A DNA stretch of 64,000 nucleotides from Varanus komodoensis (taxonomy: Eukaryota > Chordata > Lepidosauria > Squamata > Varanidae): the NCBI RefSeq assembly GCF_004798865.1, contig NW_025335589.1, forward strand, positions 16,264,790 to 16,328,789, given 5' to 3'. Positions 48,798 through 59,574 of this stretch are shown here, piece by piece; positions within the stretch are counted from its first letter, which is position 1, and the number at the start of each line of letters is the position of its first letter. A program made the position numbers and the translations under genes. The notes beneath the pieces were generated by a model. It worked only from the letters and a program-made list of their open reading frames with translations. It ran no database searches and was not told where the DNA came from.

Positions 48798-48981
48798 CAT
48801 GAACTCTTTATTTATCTATTTATTTAAAACATTTTTATGCCGCCCCCATCGCAACAAAGCCTCGGGACGGCTTACAACAAAAACAAAAATATACAAAATT
48901 ATACAAAAACAAAGTTATACACTAAAAATATTAAAATCCGGTGCATCTCGGCTTAAAATTTTTTAAATCCTACACAATAAA

Positions 48982-51900
48982 TTAACACTTAAAATAAGTT
49001 TTAAATAAAAAGGTCTTAGCCTGGCACTGAGAAACAAATAACGACAGCACCAGGTGGACCTCTCTGGGGAGCGCATTCCATAGGTGGGGCGCCACCGCAG
49101 AGAAGGCCCTCTTCCGGGTACTCACCCTCCTAATATCATTCACAGAGGGTTCCCGGAGAAGGGCAGCTGTTGCTGATCTCAAGGAGCAGGAGGGCATATA
49201 TGGACACAAGCGTTCCTATAGATACCCAGGGCCCAAGCCTTTGAGGGCTTTATAGGTCATAACCAACACCTTGAATTGGGCCCGGACTTCAATCAGGAGC
49301 CAGTGGAGCTGACAGAGAACTGGGGTTGTATGAGAACAACGCCCAGTCCCCGTCAGCAACCTGGCAGCTCTATTCTGCACCAATTGAAGTATCCAGACCG
49401 TCTTCAAGGGTAGCCCCACATAGAACGCGTTGCAGAAATCTAATCAGGAAGTTACCAACGCCTGTGGACTGTTGCCAGGCAATCGTTCTCCAGGAAGGGA
49501 CGCAGCTGATGGATCAGCCGAAGCTGAAGGAAAGCGCTCCTCGCCACCGCCGTCACCTGGGCTTCTAAAGACAGCTCAGGGTCAAGAAGCACTCCTAAGC
49601 TGCAAACCCTGTCCCTCAGAGGGAGTGCAACCCCATTTAGGACAAGGCCCAAGTCCCCCATCCCGAGGCCCGAACCACCCACAACAGGACCTTCGTCTTG
49701 TCTGGATTGCGCTTCAGTTTATTGACCCTCATCCAGCCCATTACCTCGGCCAGGCACCGGTTCAGCACAGTCACTTCCTCACCTGGATTGGTGGAAAATG
49801 AGAGGTAGAGCTGGGTATCATCAGCGTACTGATGATTCCGCAGCCCATACCTCCTGATGACCTCTCCCAGCGGTTTCATGTAGGTGTTGAATAGCAAGGG
49901 GAACCAAATGGACCCCTGCGGAACTCCATGGCATAACTGCCATGGCGCAGAGCCATAGTCCCCCAGCACCACCTTCTGAAATCGGCCGTTGAGATAGGAG
50001 CGGAACCACTGCCACGCGGTGCCTCCAACTCCCAATCCCGCCAGCCTATCCAGAAGGATACCATGGTCGATGGTATCGAAAGCCGCTGAGAGGTCCAGGA
50101 GAACTAACAGGGACGCACTCCCCCTGTCTCTCTCCCTGCACAGGTCATCATACAGGGCGACCAAGGCAGATTCAGTGCCGTACCCGGGTCTGAAGCTGGA
50201 CTGAAAGGGGTCCAGATAATCAGTTTCATCCAAGAGTGCTTGGAGTTGTCCCGCCACCACCTGCTCTAGCACCTTGCCCAGGAACGGGATGTTGGCCACT
50301 GGTCTATAATTGGCGGCCACCTCTAGATCCAGGGATGCCTTCTTTAGGACTGGTCGGACTACCGCCTCTTTTAAAGAAGACGGTACCCGACCGTCTCTTA
50401 AAGAGGCATTGACCACCCCCAGGATCCAGGTGCCAATCCCGTCCTTGGCTTTCTTAAGTAGCCAGGATGGGCATGGGTCTAGTAAGCAGGTGGTAGGGCA
50501 TACTTGTCCAAGCACCTTGTCCACATCATCAGGCCACAACAACTGAAATTCATCCATTAATTGTGGACTTGACAACGTCGTTGGCATCTCCTCAGTAGAA
50601 TCTGGTTCAATAGTAGAGTCAAGCTCGTGACGAATCTGAGCGATTTTCTCCCTGAAATGCCTGGCAAAGTCATCACAGCAGGCCTTTGAGGGTGGTATGA
50701 GATCTTTCTTTGGGCCTGGATATATCAGCCCTTGCACCACCTGAAAAAGCTCCGCCAGACGGCATTGTGAGGAGGCAATGGAAGCGGAGAAGAATTTCTT
50801 CTTCGCCGTCCTCACTGCCACAGCATAGGCCCAATAATGGGCTCTTAAGTGTGTTCGGTCAGATTCACCCCATGATCTCCTCCACCTACGCTCTAGACGT
50901 CTCCCAACCTGCTTCATCGCCCATAATTCAGGTGTATACCAAGGAGATGAACAGGCTCTGCCAGGTGGGAGAGGACGCTTGGGAGCGATCGTGTTAATAG
51001 CCCTGGTCATCTCCCCATTCCACAATTCAGCCAGGGCATCGACAGGATCACCAGCCTTGTCAACCGGAAAATCCTCCAGTGCTTTCAGGAATCCATTAGG
51101 ATCCATCCGGCTCCGGGGGCAGACCAATACAATCTGGTCCGCACCCTTACAGAGGGAAAGGCCGCTCTCGAGCTCAAACTTTATGAGGAAGTGATCTGAC
51201 CATGACAAGGGCATCAAACTTAAATTCCTCACCCTTAGATCACCCTCTTCCTGCCCCGTTGAGAAAACTAGGTCCAGAGTGTGTCCACGTTCATGGGTCG
51301 GGCCACTGACATGTTGAGACAGCCCCATGGCCGCCATGGAGGCCATGAAGTCCTGAGCCGCCCCGGTTAGAAGCCTCTCGGCATGGAGATTGAAGTCCCC
51401 CAGGACCAATATCCTGGGAGTCCTCAACACCAGGTCCGAGAAGATCTCTGTCAGCTCAGGCAGGGAGTCTGTTGGGCAGAAGGATGCACGGTACACCAAC
51501 AGAATCCCCAATCTGTCTCGGTCGCCCTACACCAAGTGGAGGCACTCCAGCCCCGGCCTCGAGAGGACAGGAAGCCCCACAAGGGAAATAGAAGCTCGAT
51601 AAACCAGAGCGACCGCCCCTCCCCTCCCCTCCAGGTGTGGTCGGTGCTGGACCAGGTACCCGGGCGGGCACAGTTGTGAGATGGCGACATCCCCCCCCTC
51701 ACCCACCCAGGTCTGTGTGATACAAGCCAGGTTGGCCCTCTCATCCATGATCAAATCATGGATGAGTATTGCCTTATTTTGGACCGACCTGGCATTAAGC
51801 AACAGCACCGACAGGCCCGGGGGGCAGCTGACAAGTCTACCTAGAACCCGCCGGTTGGGGGAATAACCAGAAAGAGGGACAGGTGTTAACCATCTGTCCC

Positions 51901-52000
51901 TCCTTCTTCTATGCAGACCCGTTAGACCCCCAACGCCATAACGTCCATTGCCCATCACCACCCCAATGGTGGCACCCCCGCGCTCCCCAGGCAACATCAT
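48982..52000 (-). pseudogene. L2 ORF2 (endonuclease / reverse transcriptase), broken
   Basis: The apparent start is the Met at 52000, upstream of an APE-type endonuclease: LLLNARSVQNK (residues 66-76), then ITQTWVGE where the family normally has ITETW. Thus the catalytic Glu reads Gln (51713-51715). The frame is stopped by TAG at 51527-51529 and continues unchanged: LVLGDFN (GDFN at 38-41 of the downstream 624-codon frame) and SDH (105-107). The reverse transcriptase follows: NYRPV (401-405), LLDLSAAFDTIDH (471-483), GVPQGS (529-534) and YADD (562-565). About one base is lost near 49683, there is a frameshift near 49460, and stops lie at 49444-49446 and 49216-49218. The C-terminus WNALPREV is near 49065. 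Non-autonomous now. Confidence 0.9.
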
Positions 52001-52205
52001 AGTAAAGCACGAGATGCACCTATAAAAAGCAACCTAAAACCGACCATTAAAATTACTAAAAACATCCTACTTAAAACCACTGCTAGCCCACAAGCCAAAA
52101 CTAAGACCAACCACCAAAGCCCCCGGCCAGCCTAGCCCCCTGCTTGGCCCATGCTCAGCCCCCAAATGGCAGCGTCACCGCCCTTAGGCTGTTGCCCTTC
52201 GGCCG

Positions 52206-52546
52206 CCAGCGCTTTGTAGGCCGCAGGGCCCCTCCCCATGCCCCACCCCACCCCGGTGCGTCTCTCACACACGACCGGGAAGCGGGCCAGAGCAGGGGCC
52301 TGGGCCGGTGGTCCTGGCCTCGGTGCGGCAGCAGCAGGCAGCAGCGGCGGAGCAGCAGCGGGGTCCGGGTGGCACAGGCTCTGCGCGGCGCAGATGGAGG
52401 TGGTTTGCTCCTGGGGGCCGGTCCCGGGGGGCCGGTCCGACGCGCTGGTTCGCTCCTGGGGGCTGGTCCCAGGCGCCACCGGTGCTTTGTAGGCTGCAGG
52501 GCTCCTCCCCGTGCCCCACCCTGCCCCGGCACGTCTCTCACACACC
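52206..52546 (-). promoter_or_regulatory. GC-rich tandem-repeat 5' region of the L2 element
   Basis: A 67-bp block (52206-52272) recurs as 52479-52545, offset 273 bp, with about 10 differences. Shared words are gctttgtagg, cctccccatgcccc versus cctccccgtgcccc, and tctctcacacac. The region is CpG-rich, unlike its surroundings. By analogy with L1 promoter monomers, it may be the L2 internal promoter with one whole unit and one truncated outer unit. Frames of up to 137 codons here are open because of GC richness. 273 is divisible by three, so the repeat also preserves a frame, and an ORF1-like peptide is not fully excluded. Confidence 0.6.
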
Positions 52547-52606
52547 CTTTATAGACCTTCTTCAGAAAAGTTATTATTTATCTTATTATTATTAAAATTA
52601 TTATTT
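52547..52606. other. AT-rich junction between L2 and MITE
   Basis: A TTATTATT-rich spacer of about 60 bp. It may be a remnant of the truncated MITE edge or target DNA. Confidence 0.4.
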
Positions 52607-52928
52607 ATCACAAAGTGCCAGCACTACAGTAAAACCTGAGAACTGAGGTTTTAGTTTAGAAAAAACACCTCACAGCCAGTCCAAGCAAATATATATATCT
52701 CCTTGGCAGTGCACTACGAAAGCTCAGACGAGTGGTGGCTAATGAGTTGTGGCTCATGATGTTATCACCTGGTGCCGCTACTCCTTTCTGAGCATATGCA
52801 TGGCCCCGATGTGCACTGTGATCCGATGCTCATCTGCTGGGGTGATGCAGGGCGACTTGGTTTGCATGCCAACAGATAGGGTTCTGTGTGCCCGCTGTGA
52901 CACGCGTGCCATAGCTTCGCCACCACTG
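52607..52928. mobile_element. hAT-type MITE, copy 2 (left end missing)
   Basis: It starts inside the family at atttatcacaaagtgccagc, about 60 bp in, and ends cttcgccaccactg (one change from the copy-1 end). The internal ttagtttagaaaaaacacct and tgcatgccaacagatagggt match the other copies. It is closer to copy 3 than to copy 1. Confidence 0.85.
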
Positions 52929-52931
52929 GCC

Positions 52932-53262
52932 TAACCCTACCCTGGTGCACTCCCCTAAGCCTAATATAGGGGTAAAATACCATGGAAAGGGGTGATTTTG
53001 AAAAAAGCCCTCCTTGAGTAGCTTTTTCTGCACAGCTCATCATTTCTGCCCATTCTATACACATTACAACCATCAAACTCATGCCAGGACACCTCGTTTT
53101 TCTAACCCTAATCCTACTACAGGGTGGAAGTTCCACTGAAAATAGGACAATTTTGAAAAAGCCTTCCTTGAGTAGCTTTTTCTGCACAGCTCAGCATTTC
53201 TGCCCATTCTAAACACATTCCAACCATCAAAATCATACCAGGACACCTTGTTTTTCCAACCC
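52932..53262 (+). repeat. Two-unit satellite-like tandem repeat (about 155-170 bp unit)
   Basis: Unit 1 is 52932-53102 and unit 2 is 53103-53262. Each opens with taaccct and carries ttttgaaaaa, ccttgagtagctttttctgc, catttctgcccattct and ccaggacacc. The units differ by several substitutions and a length change near the start. It lies exactly between two MITE copies. I do not recognise the family. Confidence 0.85.
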
Positions 53263-53267
53263 TAACC

Positions 53268-53667
53268 CAGTGATGGTGAACCTTTTAGAGACCGAGTGCC
53301 TAAACTGCAACCCAAAACCCACCTATTTATCCCAAAGTGCCAGCACTACAATAAAACCTGAAAACTGAGGTTTTAGTTTAGAAAAAACAACTCACTGCCA
53401 GTCCAAGCAAATATATATATATACATGTCCTTGGCAGTGCACTAACCGATCATGAGAAAGCTCGGACGAGTCGCAGCTAATGACTCGAGGCTTGTGATGT
53501 CATTGCTTGGCACCACCACTCCTTTCCAAGCATGTGCATGGCCTGTATGTATGCTGTTTTCCAATGCTCGGCTGCTTGGCCAAAGCTGGGGCAACTTGGC
53601 TTGCGTGCCGACATAGAAGGCTCTGCATTCCTGCTGTGGCACACGTGCCATAGGTTCGCCACCACTG
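53268..53667. mobile_element. hAT-type MITE, copy 3
   Basis: Both ends are present: cagtgatggtgaacctttta at the left and ggttcgccaccactg at the right. The flanking 8-mers ccctaacc and ccctacat agree only over the first five bases, so a target duplication is doubtful. It has no coding capacity. Confidence 0.9.
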
Positions 53668-53669
53668 CC

Positions 53670-55715
53670 CTACATTGCCCATCTGCTAGGAGCTTTTCCT
53701 TGCGTCTTCAGTGCATCCCCTAGGGACAAATAAAAAGCACAGGGTCCCATAAAAGCCATACAAAAATCCTTATCAGACAAAGGTTATTTTTGTAACCATG
53801 CAGCCCTTCATGAGATGAAGAATTTAGTGAGAATTTCCTTTTGACTGGCAAGAATGGGAAGAGAACCAATGCCCGATTAGTGTCCAGGTATGGATCCCAT
53901 CATCTTTTGGGACCAATCCACCATGCAGAAACTAACATATTCCTTTGTCATCCACCTCTAATAGAAGGAAGGAGTGGGACAAGGGGAAGGAATTAAAGCA
54001 CCCTAGCCTTACATTGCACCCTATATTTCTTCTATACCAGTCATCCCATTTCTACAATAAATTGCAGCCCACAGCTTCTCTGTGCCACTGTTCTTGGATG
54101 TGGAATTCTTTGATTCTTCTTTGATTTTGTTTTTTTTTAATAGCATGTTTGCATCAAAGGTAAAATAATTAATCTTTTTTCTGGCCTTCTTTACTGCATG
54201 AATTCTCCCAGGAGATTTAGTGAGGCCAAACTGTAAAGGCAATAATTTGTTAACCCTGTGGCTGGGTGTATTCATTAAAGTTAATTACAGTGTACATGCC
54301 TGCATGTGTGTGTGTGCGTGAAGAAAAGAGAAGCAAGTTTGCTCCCCCATCCCCCATTAAGGCACATTTCATGAAAGATATTCACCAGAGAATGAGTAAT
54401 ATTTAAATATAATTTATAAAGTGCACTACAACTGATGGATTTGGTTATATCACAAATGGCTATTTCCTTTATGAGCATATGAATGTTTTCTAGGGGCCAT
54501 CTGCATTTAATTTATTACAATTGCAGCCCTGTGCCCACTAACTTGGTAATAAGCCCCTTTGAAGAAAATGGGACTTCTAAGGAGATGTGTATGGGATTGT
54601 ATTCTAAAAACCAAGGGGTAAATGCCTACATGGAGGTAAACTTTGCAAAGCAGAGGCAAGATAATGCTTCCTCTCTTGTTATTAAAAACATTCTAGAGTA
54701 AAAATAAACCACTCTGCCTGGAAAGGAATCTAATGGACCTTTTACAGGGATTAGAAGCTATGTTGCCTACCTGTTAAGGCCATTGCAATATACGCGAGGA
54801 GAGATTATTGCCTCAGTCTGACTCCCCCTGCCTTCCACCCTATCAGCAAGAGCCAATAGGTTAGGGTGTTGCAGAGCCTCCAGTTTTGGACGATATGCTG
54901 AAAGATCTTAGACTTCTTAACAGAGCAATCCTCTGACCCTGAGACAGCATCTAGAGGACCATATTAATTTTTAGATTTGCAAAGCCAGGATTGAGGAAAC
55001 ATTCCAAACTCAGAGCTGGGAATCCACACTCAAATGCCTCTCCCCTCATAGCAATAGGGGTGAAAACGGCGGTTTCTCCAAAGTCACCTCAGGGAAGAAA
55101 CTTAGTGGCCTTTCCAGAAGATGGGTAGGAGTGCTAAGATGTGAAATATCCTGGCAGTGCCTCAGCATCCTTCCTTCTCCTTGAATTAGGCTTGAGAAAG
55201 CAGCCACCCAGATGACTTGTAGGTGGGAGAAGGGGGAGGTAAAGACTGTTCTTGCTACCTTGGGTAGAATGCTCATAATCATCTGAGTTCCTGGCATTCC
55301 CACTGCATTTTGCCACCAGAAAATCTAATATTAAAATGAAGTGTATCTAAAGGCAGGTAAAGATTTCTTGTCAAAGAGCCAAGCTTCCCATCCAGCAGCC
55401 CCACCTGATGCAATATGATATTGGACAGTGCCACTCCAAACTGCAGGTGGGTGATATACTTTTAATTAAAACATAGAACAAATAACAAAATCAAACTGGC
55501 ACATCAGGATGATGCTCTTAGGCTTGTTTGTCCCACGGTGCCACTTTGTATGTGCAGAGGAACGTTTATGATGAAGCATTCAAATATTTGATCCTTCAGT
55601 AGAGTCTCAAAAGTGAAAATCCAGCCATAGGTATGGCTGATGAGACTTGAGACTGTATGTTTTGGTTGTTGAATTAAAATGGAATGCAAAAATATACTGG
55701 AGTGTGTTGTCTTAG
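53670..55715. other. No recognised gene; unique DNA
   Basis: No supported gene or confident repeat. A (TG)n-like run lies at 54303-54318. Confidence 0.5.
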
Positions 55716-55718
55716 AAA

Positions 55719-55756
55719 GCAAGCAAGCAAGCAAGCAAGCAAGAAAGAAAGAAAGA
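55719..55756 (+). repeat. (AAGC)n(AAAG)n microsatellite
   Basis: About six aagc units are followed by about three to four aaag units. Confidence 0.95.
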
Positions 55757-55759
55757 ACC

Positions 55760-57105
55760 AAATCGTTTTAGTTCAGTAATATGATCTTTAGTAATTTTGA
55801 CAGGGCTGGACTTGACAATTAACTGCATAATAAAGCTAACCTCTCATGCAGTTTTCTAACAATTTGTTAGGCCAATATAATATTTAGATTATATTGCAAC
55901 TATGCAAGATATTTGCCAACAGGATTTTAAGGTGAATTTAGCATACACCTTAAAATCCTATTAAAGATGTTGGGCAATGCCATTTTCTACAGACAAGTTG
56001 TGGGAAATGGTTCTGTCAATTGTAAAGGCCAATTTAGCACATGCAAGCCTAACCTATACTCTGGGCATGGAGTGTGGTCAATTCTGCCATTAACTCTGGC
56101 AGCGTGGGGGCCTTATGCAAACAAGCAGAGTCTTTCACACCATGCATTATCGGCTCTATCTTGAACTGGTCCTAGAGACTATCCCAACATTTCAAGAGAA
56201 CACTACAGTAACATTGGAGAAGCAGCCTTCTGGCAGTGAACAAACTTGTGCCTGTGGAAGGAATGTGTCAACAACAGGTTAATCTGAAAAGCTTAAACTG
56301 CTGCACTAGCCTGCAGTCTTCAATTGCAGTTTTAACTGACATGGAAATATAGCTAGATTCAGAGGAATGTATTTTAGCAGCATCTTTAAATACCTATTAT
56401 CTCCTGAAGATAACTTAGTATGAGAAATCAATTCGCTATGTGTAAGTTGGCTTCCAATGATCAGCTTTTAATGACATAATGGTGACTATTTTGGCTGATG
56501 GTTTCCATAAGTGCCACAGTTAAGAAGGCCCTCTCGCTTGTAACTACCTGCCTAACTTCATTCAGGCAGGTGCATATAGATGGATGTTCCTTTAGGGCAC
56601 AGGCCTGCTCAGAGGCTTCCAATTACGCTGCACTCTTCTAGCCTGTTGCGTTGAGGGCTGAAGCAGCGACAGAGGCTGGTTTTGGCTTTTCTGCCTTCCC
56701 TTTCCTGTTTTGTAGATCGATGGGCCTCTGAGCTCATGTAGTGGTGATGCCCTGGAAGGCATTGGGTAGCAGGAATCAGCATATCCTGGCTTCACCGCTT
56801 CTCTCCCCTGCCCACTGATTGGTATGCCCCATTTCCTTTCCATGTTCAGCTCTGAGCGCATGATACCAAGCTTTGAAGAAGAGGCACCTTGGAGCTGAGT
56901 GGTGGCAATGAATAGCTGAGCAGTGCTTTTCATCTCTGAGGTAGCTCTGCCTATGGCATCACAATTGGAAATTGCCTGAATTCTTTCTCAATTCCATAGG
57001 ATTGGGTATTAGATCCAAACCATTTACAACTTTAAAGATCAAGACCTGGGAGGTTTACCTGGCTTTATCTTGCTTTCTTGCCTTGACACTGAGTGGTTTT
57101 TAAAA
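55760..57105. other. No recognised gene; unique DNA
   Basis: The short repeat caccttaaaatcct (55946-55959) pairs with aggattttaaggtg (55921-55934) as a small hairpin. The 113-codon minus frame at 56592-56933 has no recognised domain. Confidence 0.5.
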
Positions 57106-57109
57106 TTTA

Positions 57110-57272
57110 TTTATTCATCTACACCTTTTAGTTGATTCTGGTTTTAGGCTTTAAATTTGTGTGCTTTGAGGTAGGATTTTATTTATTTATGTTTATGGTG
57201 CACGGTTGTTAAATCTTTACAAGCCATGCTGAGAGCTGTGGCTGAAAAGTGTCTAATAAATAATTTGAATCC
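57110..57272 (+). mobile_element. LINE 3' tail (L2/CR1 type), very degenerate
   Basis: An AT-rich run into ctttacaagccatgctgaga, then gctgaaaagtgtctaataaa, resembles a decayed gtaagccgccttgagag ... aataaata tail. Confidence 0.35.
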
Positions 57273-57275
57273 GTA

Positions 57276-58560
57276 AATGCAATTATGATAACTGGTCCCT
57301 CTACATCTCTTGTTCCCTCCCACATTTCTGGCTAAGAGTTTACCTTGACAATTTTTAGTTCAGCCTATTACCAGAGCCCCAGTCAAGTATCCATTATGCA
57401 CGAAAAAGACCTGTTTCTGGACAACATGTGATCGACATATGAAGAATACCACTCCTGTGCATTCACTCCTGTGGATTGACCAGTGTTCCTGCTCCTTTGT
57501 TAGTAACCCTCCATGTTTTCCCTTTAGAAGCATCTTCGCCTCCACAGCCACATACAATTTCGGATTCATTCAGTTACACATCAGTCAGGGGCATAGCTAC
57601 CACATATGGCTTTTTCAAGGGTGGGCTAGCCCTGTTCTTTCCCTTTGCCCCTTTCATGTGTAGATCTCAGTGTCTAAGTAGGATCCAGATACGCCCTACT
57701 TGCTTGCATCGATTTTTATTGTGAATGTCTGCTTATATGGATTTTTTACTGAACATATTAATGATTTTTTGTGTCCATGCTGTGTGCCTTTCAGTTGAGA
57801 AGGTCTCATTTTTAAAGGGCCCTTTAAAATAATTTTGAGTGAATGAATGAAAGAATGTTGGGATTTATGCAGGCAGAGGAAAAAGGGCTGGTGAATATCT
57901 TTCAAGCTTCAGTTTTAGGTCTCAGGAAGGGAACTTTTATTCTGAACAGTTGCTGCAGCAAGGTTTTAATATGAAAAACCTGGATAAAATGTTCACTCCA
58001 TTTCAGTGTGTGCTCCAAGTGTCTATGTTATGCATAACTAGTATCAAAATAAGAGCACATTCTAAATGACTCTATTACTTGAGGAAGGTTGGGGTGGGGA
58101 GAACTGTATGAAAACATTTCCATAAACATATTGTCAATTACTGTGTCATCTTAATGTTGGAACTGCTATCTAAGGGCTCACTTGGCATGAAAAGAAAAGT
58201 TCTAAATAATTAAAAAAGACGCAAAAGCATTTCTTAATTCTCTCTGTGAATAGGTTTTGAAGTGCATTTTGTTAAGTGCCTTTGGCAAGGCATTATTTTT
58301 AAGCTTTAAATCAATATTTACTGCCTAAGACACCCTGCCTGTTCAGAGGACAATTGCCATTAAGACTGTAAACTCTACCCACAGTGAAAATAATCTGAGC
58401 AACAGTGCAGAAACAGAGTAGGATACTTATGATAATATATGACTAGACTCAGCTAATGTTCATATTTGAACATAAATGGTATGCAAAAAGAAAAAAATCT
58501 CCCATAGCAGGGCTGGGGTGAGTGGAGAAAGAAATTTTGTATCTCGAAGGCTAGAGAAAT
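57276..58560. other. No recognised gene; unique DNA
   Basis: No gene. 58120-58460 is a low-repeat AT-rich stretch of the same texture as 38.9-39.6 kb. Confidence 0.45.
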
Positions 58561-58564
58561 AGTT

Positions 58565-58692
58565 ATGTGGACTATAGCAGAAGAGCATCCATATTAGTCT
58601 GTTTTAGCAAAAGTAATGAAGATTCGCATTAAAGACTAATTAATTTACAATGGAATGAGCATTCCTAGGCAAGAGACTACTTCATTGGAGCA
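58565..58692 (+). mobile_element. Degenerate copy of a widespread amniote repeat
   Basis: catccatattagtctgtttt, attaaagactaattaattta and caatggaatgagcattccta, then agagactacttcattgg, follows the known repeat reading gccgtgttagtctgt ... cttaaagactaac ... catgagctttcg ... cacttcatcag. I recognise the sequence pattern but not with certainty its class. Confidence 0.55.
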
Positions 58693-58699
58693 GGAATCC

Positions 58700-58797
58700 T
58701 CTAGCCAGGCTGGACAGCTATTAAAGCTCTTGATGTTTTTGACTTCAGCTCCCAACGTTACTGGCCATTCTTGGAACTGATGTCCCAGTCATCACCC
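58700..58797. mobile_element. Palindromic MITE-like repeat, copy 6 (decayed)
   Basis: gatgtttttgacttcagctc, then ttactggccattcttgg, matches the left arm and centre of the family. Confidence 0.5.
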
Positions 58798-58799
58798 CA

Positions 58800-59340
58800 T
58801 CTCTCTTCTAGTCAAGGCTGATGCTGCAATAAATTTGTTATGTTGTTATTTTATTTAGATAATTAAGCCCAGATGGTGCATTCTTCGCATTACACAATTT
58901 TGAGGAGAGCAGGGGTTCTCTAGCTACCTCCTCCTTGCCTGCTCAGCCACCTTCCACTTACTGGAGGGTGACCTTCTGCCATGACATGCATACCGTATTG
59001 TGGCAGCTCGCTATATGTTAGGATTGTGCACCGCCAGTGTTCTAAGTCATGCAGGTAGCTTCCTCAAGTGCAGCAGGATCTCTGTGCCAGGTGTTCTTCG
59101 CCCAGTATGGGGAAAGTAGTAGGACCAGATACAGGGATGAACTCTCCACACACAGTTCTACGCATACGATAAATTTGCTTGCAAAGAAATGTGCTTATCG
59201 GGGAGCTGTGCTAAACAGCCATTTAAATTCCCCCGAGTTCACCACAGTGAAGTCCACCAGGAGATAAACCTGCAGCCTCAGGCTCTGGAAGATACCTGAA
59301 GCTGTAAGGGGTTGACATCAGCCCACCAATGCAGTGTATA
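58800..59340. other. No recognised gene; unique DNA
   Basis: No supported feature. The 72-codon frame at 59049-59267 has no recognised domain. Confidence 0.5.
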
Positions 59341-59342
59341 TG

Positions 59343-59573
59343 AGAACCAGTCTGGTAGAGAGGTTAAGAGGGTGGGACTGGGACTCAGGAGATCTGGGTT
59401 CTTGTTCCCACTCAGCCATGGAGCCACCAGGGTGACTTTGGGCCAGTCACAGACTCTCAGCCCAACCTACCTCACAGGGTTGTTGTTGTGAGAATAAGAC
59501 TGAGAGAAGAATTATGTAAGCTGCCTTGAGTTCCTTGGAAGGAAAAGGCAGGATATAACTATAACAAAACAAA
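59343..59573 (+). mobile_element. tRNA-derived SINE with L2/MIR-like tail, best copy
   Basis: The head is gtctggtagagaggttaaga with a ctgggttcttgttccc B-box region. The body is gtgactttgggccagtcac and cagcccaacctacctcacag, and the tail ctgccttgagttccttgga, then ggcaggatataac. This is the intact order of the squamate MIR-like SINE. No clear target duplication. Confidence 0.85.
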
Positions 59574-59574
59574 C

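Larger units (their letters stand above)
48800..52546 (-). mobile_element. L2-clade LINE, nearly full length, minus strand
   Basis: The 5' GC-rich region is at the right (52140-52546), ORF2 runs 52000 to 48982, and a short 3' untranslated region ends in an AAATAAATAGATAAATAAAG tail at 48805-48825. The tail block gccgtcccgaggctttgttg is followed by ggcggcataaaaatg, typical of L2 tails. A possible short target repeat cctttat occurs at 48791-48797 and 52546-52552, but it does not sit cleanly at the tail, so it is weak. L2 fragments elsewhere in the window (4.9, 17.3, 31.1 kb) are much older. Confidence 0.85.

Noticed and set aside
48791-52552. cctttat as the L2 target-site duplication
   Set aside because: The left copy is separated from the tail by several bases, and a 7-bp AT-rich match is easily chance.
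53260-53675. 8-bp target duplication around MITE copy 3
   Set aside because: ccctaacc and ccctacat match only in the first five bases.
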